This document shows positions 32,926 through 45,000 of a stretch of 64,000 nt of DNA, piece by piece. A program made the translations under genes and the position numbers. The DNA is taken from assembly GCA_964036315.1 (NCBI GenBank), contig OZ038509.1, forward strand, positions 25,553,205 to 25,617,204. The letters are read 5' to 3'. This DNA comes from Acanthosepion esculentum (taxonomy: Eukaryota; Mollusca; Cephalopoda; Sepiida; Sepiidae). How positions within the stretch are numbered: position 1 is the first letter of the stretch; the number at the start of each line of letters is the position of its first letter. The notes under the pieces are model-generated. The model searched no databases. It was given only the letters and a program-made list of their open reading frames with translations, and was not told where the DNA came from.

Positions 32926-34250
32926 TTATTATAATTATTATTTTATATTCTAAAGACTATGACTCCCCTATTAATTTTAAAGTGTATCAAAATGTATTTT
33001 TATTTCTTTTATTTTTTACTTTATTTCAAAGTTTATTTTATATGCTCCAGTATTAATATTTTTATTATACACTAATTTTGTGCCTATTGCTTCACTGACA
33101 GCAAAATTATCCACTTTCAAATTTTAAAATGACTTCAAACAGATGCACGTTTTAGCTTGTAGTCTTTTCTTATTTCGCAGAGTTTGTTGCCAGAACAAGA
33201 GCGGAATTACCTCCCCACTATAACACAGATTTCCATTTCAGTTTCAAAATGTGCATGTTTGTTTCTATTTGCATAAGAATATTTTAATTCAATGACTAAC
33301 CAAAAATATCTCTACAAATTTGTTTTAAAATGTGGTGGTCTCATGTAACACGTGGAACTGTACAGCTCCAGAAATGAAGACTACAGATAAGTCAACTTAG
33401 CCAAATATCACTTTCTCTTGTTAAATATAGCCGTTACTGAGAGACATTCATTTCCAAAAACTCTATTAATTCACCCAACACAAACACAAAAAGAAACATT
33501 TTACTACCAACCATGTTACAAGAACTTTCTCACTCTACCAAACTTGTACAACAGAATGCTTTGAATAATAAATACTTCAGATTATTTAGTAGAAATGTCT
33601 CACTGTCGTTGTGATAAATATATTTTGTATTTTACTAACAAAATACAAGAGTCAAGCAAAGGCCCATCATAAAAAAAAGCTCTAAGAATTAATAATATTT
33701 ATTGCTGAATCATATAATTATTTTATTTTGTAGCATTTAAATTTGTTTTTCCTCCAATTTGTTAATTTTATTACTCAGCCCAGGATACAAGTTGTCCAGT
33801 TTGAGTGAGTAGGTAATGTATTATTTCAATGTCTTATTTCAAACTCATTCAAATTGTGTGTGTATGTGTGTGTTTCTGTGTACATTAAATGAGATACATC
33901 TCTCATACACATACATATATACATCACTCACCCATGCAAATCACACATGGAAGGTGTGTGATGGATAGAAAATCAATTCCTCTTTTAGAATAAAGATTAA
34001 TCAGTATGAAAATTATTGGTTTAAGCTGAAGCAGCTTGGGAAGTGGAAAGAAATGAAGCAATCACTGATCGTATAGCTTCAGGATTCTAAGGATGGTGAC
34101 ATTTCCATTGAAATAAAACCTACAAATTGGTGACCATTGGTTTTTCATTATGATACTTTAAAATGCAAAGTAAAGAGGAAATTAACCACTACTGTATATA
34201 TGCATGTCTTTGCTGTGTGTCAGAGTCATTGAAATAATATGTCTATCCTC
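32926..34250. other. No gene recognised
   Basis: AT-rich, mostly unique. A (GT)n-like patch lies at 33857-33883. AGCCCAGGATACAAGTTGTC near 33778 resembles 34254-34283, indicating a dispersed repeat end. No coding evidence. Confidence 0.6.
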
Positions 34251-34480
34251 TCACTCACACTGGACAACTGTTACCCTGGACTGAGAAAAAAAAAATCATC
34301 AAATTGGAGGCAAAAATATTTAAGCCAGGGTCATCAAAAATTCTGTCTAGAGAGTTTTCCATAAGCTTCAAAATTTGGAAATGGGAAAATACTTTTAATT
34401 TACGCCAGTCTCTTCTCCTCCCAGCTATGGGTTGAACAGCAATCAAACTTGGTCCTATAGTCTTAGTGGGCAATCAGTCT
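34251..34480 (-). repeat. Dispersed repeat, unclassified
   Basis: It shares TTGTCCAGT(G/T)TGAGTGAG on the minus strand with about 33790-33812 and an ACCCATAGCTGGGAGG block with 15827 and 54757. A 72-codon minus frame inside it shows no family features. Confidence 0.45.
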
Positions 34481-34689
34481 ACTGAAGAAAGACATGGAAA
34501 CCTACTGTGGGAAAATCTCTGCCTAGTCTATCACAAATCTAAAGAGACGCAATCATCCAAGTGTGTATCATGTATAGCACTTAACTGACTGACCGAATGG
34601 TAAATACAAATATTGAAATTCTGGCAGTTTTGAGGCATTGTTTTTAAGCTGGGCCTCAAAGCCAATAACCCTGCTCTCAAAAAGAACTT

Positions 34690-34925
34690 TATGTTGTAAC
34701 CTAGGAAAGGTTACTGAATAGTATAATCAAACAAAGGCTAGTAATGAACGATAACACTTAGGTCAAGAACAACACATATAAGATTTTCCAGCAGAACGTA
34801 GCATAGTCAACTGCTAAAAGTGAGTCAAGTGAATTCCACAATGAATCTCCAACTGCGGACCAACATACTGTATTTACTACTGTAGTTATGTGAATGGGGA
34901 CATACCCATTATCGTCTGTAGGGAC
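34690..34925 (-). repeat. Inverted partner of 14485-14737
   Basis: In reverse complement this aligns over its whole length with the repeat at 14.5 kb, including the CCTACAGAC(A/G)ATAATGG end. The spacing of about 20 kb makes it a dispersed, not local, inverted repeat. Confidence 0.8.
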
Positions 34926-35554
34926 ACTACAACAAATTATAAGATGCAATATGTAGAGCAATCTAAAAATAGAGTATTACTTCCATATCTTGACACAGGT
35001 CAGAAGTGTTTACATGGCCTTGCGGGTGATGAATTATTTCTCCACCACTACAACCTCTTTTCCCCCAGATGAAGCATTACAAGCTTATTGCTACTATATT
35101 GATATTCTTTTCCTAATCATGTCAATAGCACCACCGAGACGCAAAGTGTTACCGAGTTAAAGAAGAAGAAAAAAAGAGAAACATTATTAAGGAGTGAGAG
35201 CAATAGAAGAGCAATCAAGAAGACAGTGATTGAGATTGCATTTAAGTTTCAAAGATCAAAGTTGATGGAGAAAGCATGTAGCCGAAAGAGAATTCCACAA
35301 GAGAGAAGTGGGAAAAGAAACTGTTTGCATAGAACTTACATCTTTCTGTTAATAAATGTTTTTGTAAATCACTCCCTTCAGAAGAAAGTGTAATAAACAA
35401 GTCTAGTCTATTGAATTATGTTTTTTATTTACCCTTTAATTCTTTTTATACAATTCTACATTTCTTTTTTTTATATAAATTTTTATGAAAAATCTGTGTA
35501 ATTGATGTCAAGTTGCTGTATTTTGCCAGGCAAAATTGGAAGCGGATGAAGGAG
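34926..35554. other. No gene recognised
   Basis: Mixed AT-rich and A/G-rich sequence (35160-35300) without a credible reading frame. Confidence 0.6.
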
Positions 35555-35675
35555 GAAGGATTTTTCATGAATTTTATTTGATAGAAAAAGTAATAAGAAG
35601 AGCTGATCAAGGAGTTCATACAGTGCACTGAATATATACCAAAAATAATAGACTTCTTAAAGATGAAGGAAAATA
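35555..35675 (+). repeat. Composite copy of sequence from 37.25-37.53 kb
   Basis: GAATTTTATTTGATAGAAAA and AAGAGCTGATCA match 37453-37500. GTTCATACAGTGCACTGAAT and AATAATAGACTTCTTAAA match 37260-37306. AAGATGAAGGAAAATA matches 37516-37531. These three matches lie together here, directly left of the second mariner. Confidence 0.75.
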
Positions 35676-36566
35676 CGAAAGTCAGTCAATAAATAAGGTG
35701 AATTTTTCGGTATAAGGACTTCTAATACAGATAGAAGCTTACTCTTTTTTTATTTTTTTTTGTTTTACTTCTTTTTCACATGGATTTAATTTCTTTTGCA
35801 GATAAAAAAAAAACTTTGTGAGTTTTGGCGATTAACAAAGATGGCCGACCAAGAAGCATGCTCCAGGATTGAACAGCGGTCAGTTATCAAGTTTTTGGTT
35901 GCTGAAGGTTACAAACCAGTTGAAATTCATAGGAGAATGTCAACTGTGTATGGTGCCACATGTTTCAGCCAAAAAAATGTCTACAAGTGGGCTAAACTGT
36001 TTTGATGGAGCAGTGTTGAGGATGAAGACAGGCCTGGGAGGCCTACAGAAGTGAGGCCTCCTGAGGTGATCGAATCAGTCAATGACCTCATTCAGTCTGA
36101 CAGAAGGGTGACAGTGGATGACATTGCAAGGACTTTGAGCTTATCTGTTGGGACAAACGCAGTGGTCATCAGTCAGAAGGAGTCATCTTGCATCATGAAA
36201 ATGCAAGGCCTCACACAGCAGCCCAAACGGTGCAGACCATCAACAAGCTGGGCTGGGAACTGCTCCCTCATCTCCTTTATAGCCCAGACCTAGCCCCTTC
36301 AGACTTTCACCTGTTTGGTCCCTTGAAAGCGTTCACGAGAGGCACAAAGTTTAAAAGTGACGATGAAGTCAAAAGTGTTATGAGCGACTGGCTGTGACAT
36401 CAGTCCAAAGATTTTTACGCTGAGGGAATACGGAAGCTTGTGCACAGATGGGAAAAGTGTGTGACAGTGCTGGGAGACTACGTTAAAAAAAAAAAAAAAG
36501 TAAGCTTCTATATGTATTAGAAGTCCTTATACCGAAAAATTCACCTTATTTTTTGAATGACTCTCG
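35676..36566 (+). mobile_element. Mariner element, 891 bp, internally deleted
   Basis: Long inverted terminal repeats of about 68-70 bp: left 35676-35745 (CGAAAGTCAGTCAATAAATA...) and right 36499-36566 (the reverse complement, with about four differences in the first 55 bases). TA flanks both ends (35674-35675 and 36567-36568). The size is about 400 bp short of a full mariner. The terminal repeats are much better kept than in the element at 22.6 kb, suggesting a younger insertion. Confidence 0.92.
35841..36480 (+). pseudogene. Mariner (D34D) transposase with central deletion
   Basis: N-terminal half: MADQEACSRIEQRSVIKFLV, a helix-turn-helix region with the YKPVEIHRRM and VYKWAKLF blocks, then an in-frame TGA at 36003, then EDEDRPGRPTEV and the second helix-turn-helix up to LSLSVGT (about 36150). 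The frame then jumps across a deletion that removed the first catalytic Asp and the central core. C-terminal part, in another frame: GVILHHENARPHTAAQT, in which the usual HDN reads HEN (catalytic Asp changed to Glu), then YSPDLAPSDFHLF with the last Asp; exactly 34 residues separate them. It ends with HRWEKCVTVLGDYVKK. Clearly inactive, although ends could still be recognised in trans. Confidence 0.9.
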
Positions 36567-36864
36567 TATAATTGCATGCGAGAGAGAAGGGAAGGAAATA
36601 AGAGGAAGGGAAGGAAATAAGAGAAAGAGAAGAAGGGAAGGAAATGAGAGAAAGAGAAGAAGGGAAGGAAATGAGAGAAAGAGAAGAAGGGAAGGAAAGG
36701 GGGCCTAACATGGAATTAGGCTTTTGGCATATCTGAGCAATTAATGTTAATGTATTTAATATTAATTATATTATTATATTATAATTATATTATTAATAAT
36801 TATTATTATTATATTATAATTATATTATTTAATATTAATCCATGTGTTTAATACCATTAGTTAG
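36567..36864. repeat. Short GA-rich repeat, then AT-rich tract
   Basis: GAGAGAAGGGAAGGAAA(T/A)... units of about 28 bp repeat to 36700, a small outlier of the polypurine family that begins at 37.5 kb. From 36740 to 36850 there are TAAT/ATTA runs. Confidence 0.85.
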
Positions 36865-37380
36865 ATGTTGCATCAGAACACATTAACAGAATATGTCAAA
36901 ATGCATCAGAAAAAAGAGACTTCACTAAATGCTCAGATTGCATTCAGTATTCTCAAACAAGAATGGCTTTTACAAAATGTTCAAAGATTGCAGCCTATAT
37001 GCACCAGCAAAAATAGAGTGCATTCTACATGCACCTGCAAACACAGAAATTACAACGTGTTCCAGATTGCAACAAATGTGCACCAGAAATTATAGATTTT
37101 GAAAGAGATTCACAGAGTGCAGTCTATATGCATCTACAAACACAGGATTTACAGGATGTTCAAGATTACATCAAATATGCATCAACAAGAAAATATTTTG
37201 CAAGGTGTGTACAGACATTATTCAATATGGAGCATAAAACTGATCAGATTTCTCAAGGCGTTCACACAGTGCACTGAATATACAACAAAAATAATAGACT
37301 TCTTAAAATGTTCCCAGGGTGCATTCAATATATACCAACAAGAATAGACATTTTCAGAGTACATATATTTGCATGACCCT
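36865..37380. repeat. Highly degenerate tandem repeat, about 60 bp
   Basis: Recurring words in order: TGCATCA(G/A)(A/C)A, AATAGA(C/G), TTACAAAATGTTC, AGATTGCA and ATTCA(G/A)TAT. Units are diverged with indels, so periodicity is only approximate. The words include G and C positions absent from the neighbouring purine arrays. Overlapping 70-80-codon frames are not convincing genes. Confidence 0.6.
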
Positions 37381-38640
37381 GCTTGTAATGAAGTGTTAAA
37401 ATCAATAGCTGGTCACGTGACTTTTGGCCTCATAACTAAGAGAAAGCTCTCAGAATTTTATTTGATAGAAAAACGAGATAAGTAAGAAGAAGAGCTGATC
37501 ATTTAGCAGCAAGATTAAAGATGAAGGAAAATAGAAAGGAAATGTCGTGAGAGATAAAGAAGGAAAGGAGGAGAAAAAAGAGGAAGATATGGTAACTGGA
37601 GGGAAGGAAATGGGAGTGAGAGAGAGAAGAAACAGAAAAAGACAAAGTAAGAGAAGAAGCAAATGAGAAAGAGGGAAGGGAGGAGGAGAAAAATAAGGAA
37701 AGGAAAATGAGAGAGAAGAAGGAAAGGAAAATGAGAGAGAAGAAGAAGGAAAGGAAAATGAGAGAGAAGAAGAAGGAAAGGAAAATGAGAGAGAGAAGAA
37801 GGAAAGGAAAATGAGAGAGAGAAGAAGAAAAGGAAATAAGAGAAAGAGAAGGAGGGAAGGAAAATGAGAGAGAGAGAATAAGGGAAGGAAAATGAAAGAA
37901 AGAGAAGAAAAGCAGGAAAATGAGAGAAAGAGAATAAGGGAAGGAAAATGAGAGAAAGAGAAGAAGGGAAGGAAAATGAGAGAAAGAGAAGAAGGGAAGG
38001 AAAATGAGAGAAAGAGAAGAAGGGAAGGAAAATGAGAGAAAGAGAAGAAGGGAAGGAAAATGAGAGAAAGAGAAGAAGGGAAGGAAAATGAGAGAAAGAG
38101 AAGAAGGGAAGGAAAATGAGAGAAAGAGAAGAAGGGAGGGAAAATGATAGAAAGAGAAGAGAGGGAGGGAAAATGAGAGAAAGAGAAGGGAGGGAGGGAA
38201 AATGAGAGAAAGAGAAGGGAGGGAGGGAAAATGAGAGAGAGAAGAAGGGAGGGAAAATGAGAGAGAGAAGAAGTGAGGGAAAATGAGAGAGAGTATAAGG
38301 GAGGAAAAATGAGAGAAAGAAGAAGGGAGGGAAAATGAGAGAGAGAAGAAGGGAGGGAAAATGAGAGAGAGAAGAAGGGAGGGAAAATGAGAGAGAGAAG
38401 AAGGGAGGGAAAATGAGAGAGAGAAGAAGGGAGGGAAAATGAGAGAGAGTATAATGGAGGGAAAATGAGAGAAAGAGAAGAAGGGAGGGAAAATGAGAGA
38501 AAGAAGAAGGGAGGGAAAATGAGAGAGAGAAGAAGGGAGGGAAAATGAGAGAGAGAATAAGGAATGGGAAGGAAATAAGAGAAAGAGAAAAAGGGAAGGA
38601 AATAAGAGAAAGAGAAGAAAGGAAAGAAATAAGAGAAAGA
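37381..38640. repeat. Polypurine array, 24-28-bp units
   Basis: After a short entry (37381-37555), units such as GAGAAAGAGAAGAAGGGAAG (26 bp with the AAAAT end) and GAGAGAGAAGAAGGGAGGG (24 bp) repeat to about 38560. Pyrimidines are rare on the plus strand. Long minus frames result from the absence of stop triplets. Confidence 0.93.
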
Positions 38641-39061
38641 GAAGAAACAAGGAAGAAATTAATGTAAGAGAAGGAAAGAAATACAAAGATGAAGAGGAAG
38701 GAAAAAGATGGATATAGTTGGAAGAGCAGAAGAAAACACAAAACTGAAGGAAAAGAAAGAGGTTAAGAAAAAGAGTAAGATGAGGAAGAAGCAATGAAGG
38801 AATTACAACAAGAAGAAAAAGATGTTGCAGAGGAAGCGGAGAAAATGAGAGAGAGATGGGGATGAAAATAAGAAGAGAAAGTAAGATAAGTATTTGAAAT
38901 GAATTGGAAGTGGAGGAAGGAGGAACATGGGGTAGAAGGTTTAAAAGAAATGAAAGAGGGGGAGAAGGAAATGAAAAAATGAAAGAAAGGGGACAAAAGA
39001 GATGAAGAAGAATGAATAGGGAGGGACATGATGAGTAAAGAGAAGATAATGCAGAAAAGTA
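38641..39061. repeat. Purine-rich transition segment
   Basis: A/G-rich but not regularly periodic; joins the short-unit array to the 105-bp array. No gene. Confidence 0.7.
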
Positions 39062-42000
39062 AAGGAAATGAGAGAGAGAGCAAGTGGAGGAGAAGAAAGA
39101 GGATAATGGGATTGGATGGGATGAAGAAAAAACATGAAAGAGAGAGAAGATGAAAAAGAAGCAGAAGAGAAGGAAATGAAATGGGAAGGAAGAGAAAAAG
39201 AAAGAGGATAATGGGATGGGATGGAATGAAGAAAAAACATGAAAGAGAGAGAGGATGAAAAAGAAGTAGAAGAGAAGGAAATGAAATGGGAAGGAAGAGG
39301 AAAAGGAAGAGGATAATGGGATTGGATGGAATGAAGAAAAAACATGAAAGAGAGAGTATGAAAAAGAAGTAGAAGAGAAGGAAATGAAATGGGAAGGAAG
39401 AGGAAAAGGAAGAGGATAATGGGATTGGATGGAATGAAGAAAAAACATGAAAGAGAGAGGATGAAAAAGAAGTAGAAGAGAAGGAAATGAAATGGGAAGG
39501 AAGAGGAAAAGAAAGAGGATAATGGGATTGGATGGAATGAAGAAAAAACATGAAAGAGAGAGAGGATGAAAAAGAAGTAGAAGAGAAGGAAATGAAATGG
39601 GAAGGAAGAGGAAAAGAAAGAGGATAATGGGATTGGATGGGATGAAGAAAAAACATGAAAGAGAGAGAGGATGAAAAAGAAGTAGAAGAGAAGGAAATGA
39701 AATGGGAAAGAAGAGGAAAAGAAAGAGGATAATGGGATTGGATGGAATGAAGAAAAAACATGAAAGAGAGAGAGGATGAAAAAGAAGTAGAAGAGAAGGA
39801 AATGAAATGGGAAGGAAGAGGAAAAGAAAGAGGATAATGGGATTGGATGGAATGAAGAAAAAACATGAAAGAGAGAGAGGATGAAAAAGAAGCAGAAGAG
39901 AAGGAAATGAAATGGGAAGGAAGAGGAAAAGAAAGAGGATAATGGGATTGGATGGAATGAAGAAAAAACATGAAAGAGAGAGAGGATGAAAAAGAAGCAG
40001 AAGAGAAGGAAATGAAATGGGAAGGAAGAGGAAAAGAAAGAGGATAATGGGATTGGATGGAATGAAGAAAAAACATGAAAGAGAGAGAGGATGAAAAAGA
40101 AGTAGAAGAGAAGGAAATGAAATGGGAAGGAAGAGGAAAAGAAAGAGGATAATGGGATTGGATGGAATGAAGAAAAAACATGAAAGAGAGAGGATGAAAA
40201 AGAAGTAGAAGAGAAGGAAATGAAATGGGAAGGAAGAGGAAAAGAAAGAGGATAATGGGATTGGATGGAATGAAGAAAAAACATGAAAGAGAGAGGATGA
40301 AAAAGAAGCAGAAGAGAAGGAAATGAAAGGGGAAGGAAGAGGAAAAGAAGGAGGATAATGGGATTGGATGGAATGAAGAAAAAACATGAAAGAGAGATAG
40401 GATGAAAAAGAAGTAGAAGAGAAGGAAATGAAATGGGAAGGAAGAGGAAAAGAAAGAGGATAATGGGATTGGATGGGATGAAGAAAAAACATGAAAGAGA
40501 GAGAGGATGAAAAAGAAGTAGAAGAGAAGGAAATGAAAGGGGAAGGAAGAGGAAAAGAAAGAGGATAATGGGATTGGATGGAATGAAGTAAAAACATGAA
40601 GGAGAGAGAGGATGAAAAAGAAGTAGAAGAGAAGAAAATGAAAGGGGAAGGAAGAGGAAAAGAAAGAGGATAATGGGATTGGATGGAATGAAGAAAAAAC
40701 ATGAAAGAGAGAGAGGATGAAAAAGAAGTAGAAGAGAAGGAAATGAAATGGGAAGGAAGAGGAAAAGAAAGGATAATGGGATTGGATGGAATGAAGAAAA
40801 AACATGAAAGAGAGAGAGGATGAAAAAGAAGTAGAAGAGAAGGAAATGAAATGGGAAGGAAGAGGAAAAGAAAGAGGATAATGGGATTGGATGGAATGAA
40901 GAAAAAACATGAAAGAGAGAGAGAGGATGAAAAAGAAGTAGAAGAGAAGGAAATGAAATGGGAAGGAAGAGGAAAAGAAAGAGGATAATGGGATTGGATG
41001 GAATGAAGAAAAAACATGAAAGAGAGAGAGGATGAAAAAGAAGTAGAAGAGAAGGAAATGAAATGGGAAGGAAGAGGAAAAGAAAGAGGATAATGGGATT
41101 GGATGGAATGAAGAAAAAACATGAAAGAGAGAGAGGATGAAAAAGAAGTAGAAGAGAAGGAAATGAAATGGGAAGGAAGAGGAAAAGAAAGAGGATAATG
41201 GGATTGGATGGGTTGAAGAAAAAACATGAAAGAGAGAGAGGATGAAAAAGAAGTAGAAGAGAAGGAAATGAAAGGGGAAGGAAGAGGAAAAGAAAGAGGA
41301 TAATGGGATTGGATGGAATGAAGAAAAAACATGAAAGAGAGAGAGGATGAAAAAGAAGTAGAAGAGAAGAAAATGAAATGGGAAGGAAGAGGAAAAGAAA
41401 GAGGATAATGGGATTGGATGGGATGAAGGAAAAACATGAAAGAGAGAGAGGATGAAAAAGAAGTAGAAGAGAAGGAAATAAAAGGGAAAGGGAAAGAAAA
41501 AGAAAGAGGATAATGGGATTGGATGGGATGAAGAAAAAACATGAAAGAGAGAGAGGATGAAAAAGAAGTAGAAGAGAAGGAAATGAAATGGGAAGGAAGA
41601 GGAAAAGAAAGAGGATAATGGGATTGGATGGGATGAAGAAAAAAACATGAAAGAGAGAGAAGATGAAAAAGAAGCAGAAGAGAAGGAAATGAAATGGGAA
41701 GGAAGAGGAAAAGAAAGAGGATAATGGGATTGTATGGAATGAAGAAAAAACATGAAAGAGAGAGAGGATGAAAAAGAAGCAGAAGAGAAGGAAATGAAAT
41801 GGGAAGGAAGAGGAAAAGAAAGAGGATAATGGGATTGGATGGGATGAAGAAAAAACATGAAAGAGAGAGAGGATGAAAAAGAAGCAGAAGAGAAGGAAAT
41901 GAAATGGGAAGGAAGAGGAAAAGAAAGAGGATAATGGGATTGGATGGAATGAAGAAAAAACATGAAAGAGAGAGAGGATGAAAAAGAAGTAGAAGAGAAG

Positions 42001-45000
42001 GAAATGAAAGGGAAAGGGAGAGAAAAAGAAAGAGGATAATGGGATTGGATGGGATGAAGGAAAAACATGAAAGAGAGAGAGGATGAAAAAGAAGCAGAAG
42101 AGAAGGAAATGAAATGGGAAGGAAGAGGAAAAGGAAGAGGATAATGGGATTGGATGGGATGAAGAAAAAACATGAAAGAGAGAGAGGATGAAAAAGAAGT
42201 AGAAGAGAAGGAAATGAAATGGGAAGGAAGAGGAAAAGAAAGAGGATAATGGGATTGGATGGAATGAAGAAAAAACATGAAAGAGAGAGAGGATGAAAAA
42301 GAAGTAGAAGAGAAGGAAATGAAAGGGAAAGGGAGAGAAAAAGAAAGAGGATAATGGGATTGGATGGGATGAAGGAAAAACATGAAAGAGAGCGAGGATG
42401 AAAAAGAAGTAGAAGAGAAGGAAATGAAAGGGAAAGGGAGAGAAAAAGAAAGAGGATAATGGGATTGGATGGGATGAAGAAAAAACATGAAAGAGAGAGA
42501 GGATGAAAAAGAAGTAGAAGAGAAGGAAATGAAATGGGAAGGAAGAGGAAAAGAAAGAGGATAATGGGATTGGATGGAATGAAGAAAAAACATGAAAGAG
42601 AGAGAGGATGAAAAAGAAGTAGAAGAGAAGGAAATGAAAGGGAAAGGGAGAGAAAAAGAAAGAGGATAATGGGATTGGATGGGATGAAGAAAAAACATGA
42701 AAGAGAGAGAGGATGAAAAAGAAGTAGAAGAGAAGAAAATGAAATGGGAAGGAAGAGGAAAAGAAAGAGGATAATGGGATTGGATGGGATGAAGGAAAAA
42801 CATGAAAGAGAGAGAGGATGAAAAAGAAGTAGAAGAGAAGGAAATGAAATGGGAAGGAAGAGGAAAAGAAAGAGGATAATGGGATTGGATGGAATGAAGA
42901 AAAAACATGAAAGAGAGAGAGGATGAAAAAGAAGTAGAAGAGAAGGAAATGAAAGGGAAAGGGAGAGAAAAAGAAAGAGGATAATGGGATTGGATGGGAT
43001 GAAGGAAAAACATGAAAGAGAGCGAGGATGAAAAAGAAGTAGAAGAGAAGGAAATGAAAGGGAAAGGGAGAGAAAAAGAAAGAGGATAATGGGATTGGAT
43101 GGGATGAAGAAAAAACATGAAAGAGAGAGAGGATGAAAAAGAAGTAGAAGAGAAGGAAATGAAATGGGAAGGAAGAGGAAAAGAAAGAGGATAATGGGAT
43201 TGGATGGAATGAAGAAAAAACATGAAAGAGAGAGAGGATGAAAAAGAAGTAGAAGAGAAGGAAATGAAAGGGAAAGGGAGAGAAAAAGAAAGAGGATAAT
43301 GGGATTGGATGGGATGAAGAAAAAACATGAAAGAGAGTGAGGATGAAAAAGAAGTAGAAGAGAAGGAAATGAAATGGGAAGGAAGAGGAAAAGAAAGAGG
43401 ATAATGGGATTGGATGGGATGAAGAAAAAAGATGAAAGAGAGAGAGGATGAAAAAGAAGTAGAAGAGAAGGAAATGAAATGGGAAGGAAGAGGAAAAGAA
43501 AGAGGATAATGGGATTGGATGGAATGAAGAAAAAACATGAAAGAGAGTGAGGATGAAAAAGAAGTAGAAGAGAAGGAAATGAAATGGGAAGGAAGAGGAA
43601 AAGAAAGAGGATAATGGGATTGGATGGGATGAAGAAAAAAGATGAAAGAGAGAGAGGATGAAAAAGAAGTAGAAGAGAAGGAAATGAAATGGGAAGGAAG
43701 AGGAAAAGAAAGAGGATAATGGGATTGGATGGAATGAAGAAAAAACATGAAAGAGAGAGAGGATGAAAAAGAAGCAGAAGAGAAGGAAATGAAATGGGAA
43801 GGAAGAGGAAAAGAAAGAGGATAATGGGATTGGATGGAATGAAGAAAAAACATGAAAGAGAGAGAGGATGAAAAAGAAGTAGAAGAGAAGGAAATGAAAT
43901 GGGAAGGAAGAGGAAAAGAAAGAGGATAATGGGATTGGATGGAATGAAGAAAAAACATGAAAGAGAGAGAGGATGAAAAAGAAGCAGAAGAGAAGGAAAT
44001 GAAATGGGAAGGAAGAGGAAAAGAAAGAGGATAATGGGATTGGATGGAATGAAGAAAAAACATGAAAGAGAGAGAGGATGAAAAAGAAGCAGAAGAGAAG
44101 GAAATGAAATGGGAAGGAAGAGGAAAAGAAAGAGGATAATGGGATTGGATGGAATGAAGAAAAAACATGAAAGAGAGAGAGGATGAAAAAGAAGTAGAAG
44201 AGAAGGAAATGAAAGGGGAAGGAAGAGGAAAAGAAAGAGGATAATGGGATTGGATGAAGAAAAAAGATGAAAGAGAGAGAGGATGAAAAAGAAGTAGAAG
44301 AGAAGGAAATGAAATGGGAAGGAAGAGGAAAAGAAAGAGGATAATGGGATTGGATGGAATGAAGAAAAAACATGAAAGAAAGAGAGGATGAAAAAGAAGC
44401 AGAAGAGAAGGAAATGAAATGGGAAGGAAGAGGAAAAGGAAGAGGATAATGGGATTGGATGGAATGAAGAAAAAACATGAAAGAGAGTGAGGATGAAAAA
44501 GTAGTAGAAGAGAATGAAATGAAATGGGAAGGAAGAGGAAAAGAAAGAGGATAATGGGATTGGATGGGATGAAGAAAAAAGATGAAAGAGAGAGAGGATG
44601 AAAAAGAAGTAGAAGAGAAGGAAATGAAATGGGAAGGAAGAGGAAAAGAAAGAGGATAATGGGATTGGATGGAATGAAGAAAAAACATGAAAGAGAGAGA
44701 GGATGAAAAAGAAGTAGAAGAGAAGGAAATGAAATGGGAAGGAAGAGGAAAAGAAAGAGGATAATGGGATTGGATGGAATGAAGAAAAAACATGAAAGAG
44801 AGAGAGGATGAAAAAGAAGCAGAAGAGAAGGAAATGAAATGGGAAGGAAGAGGAAAAGAAAGAGGATAATGGGATTGGATGGAATGAAGAAAAAACATGA
44901 AAGAGAGAGAGGATGAAAAAGAAGTAGAAGAGAAGGAAATGAAAGGGGAAGGAAGAGGAAAAGAAAGAGGATAATGGGATGGGATGGGATGAAGAAAAAA

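Noticed and set aside
31630..32934. Series of 65-codon plus frames starting MKRSFSF
   Set aside because: One frame per 121-bp repeat, overlapping each other; no independent support.
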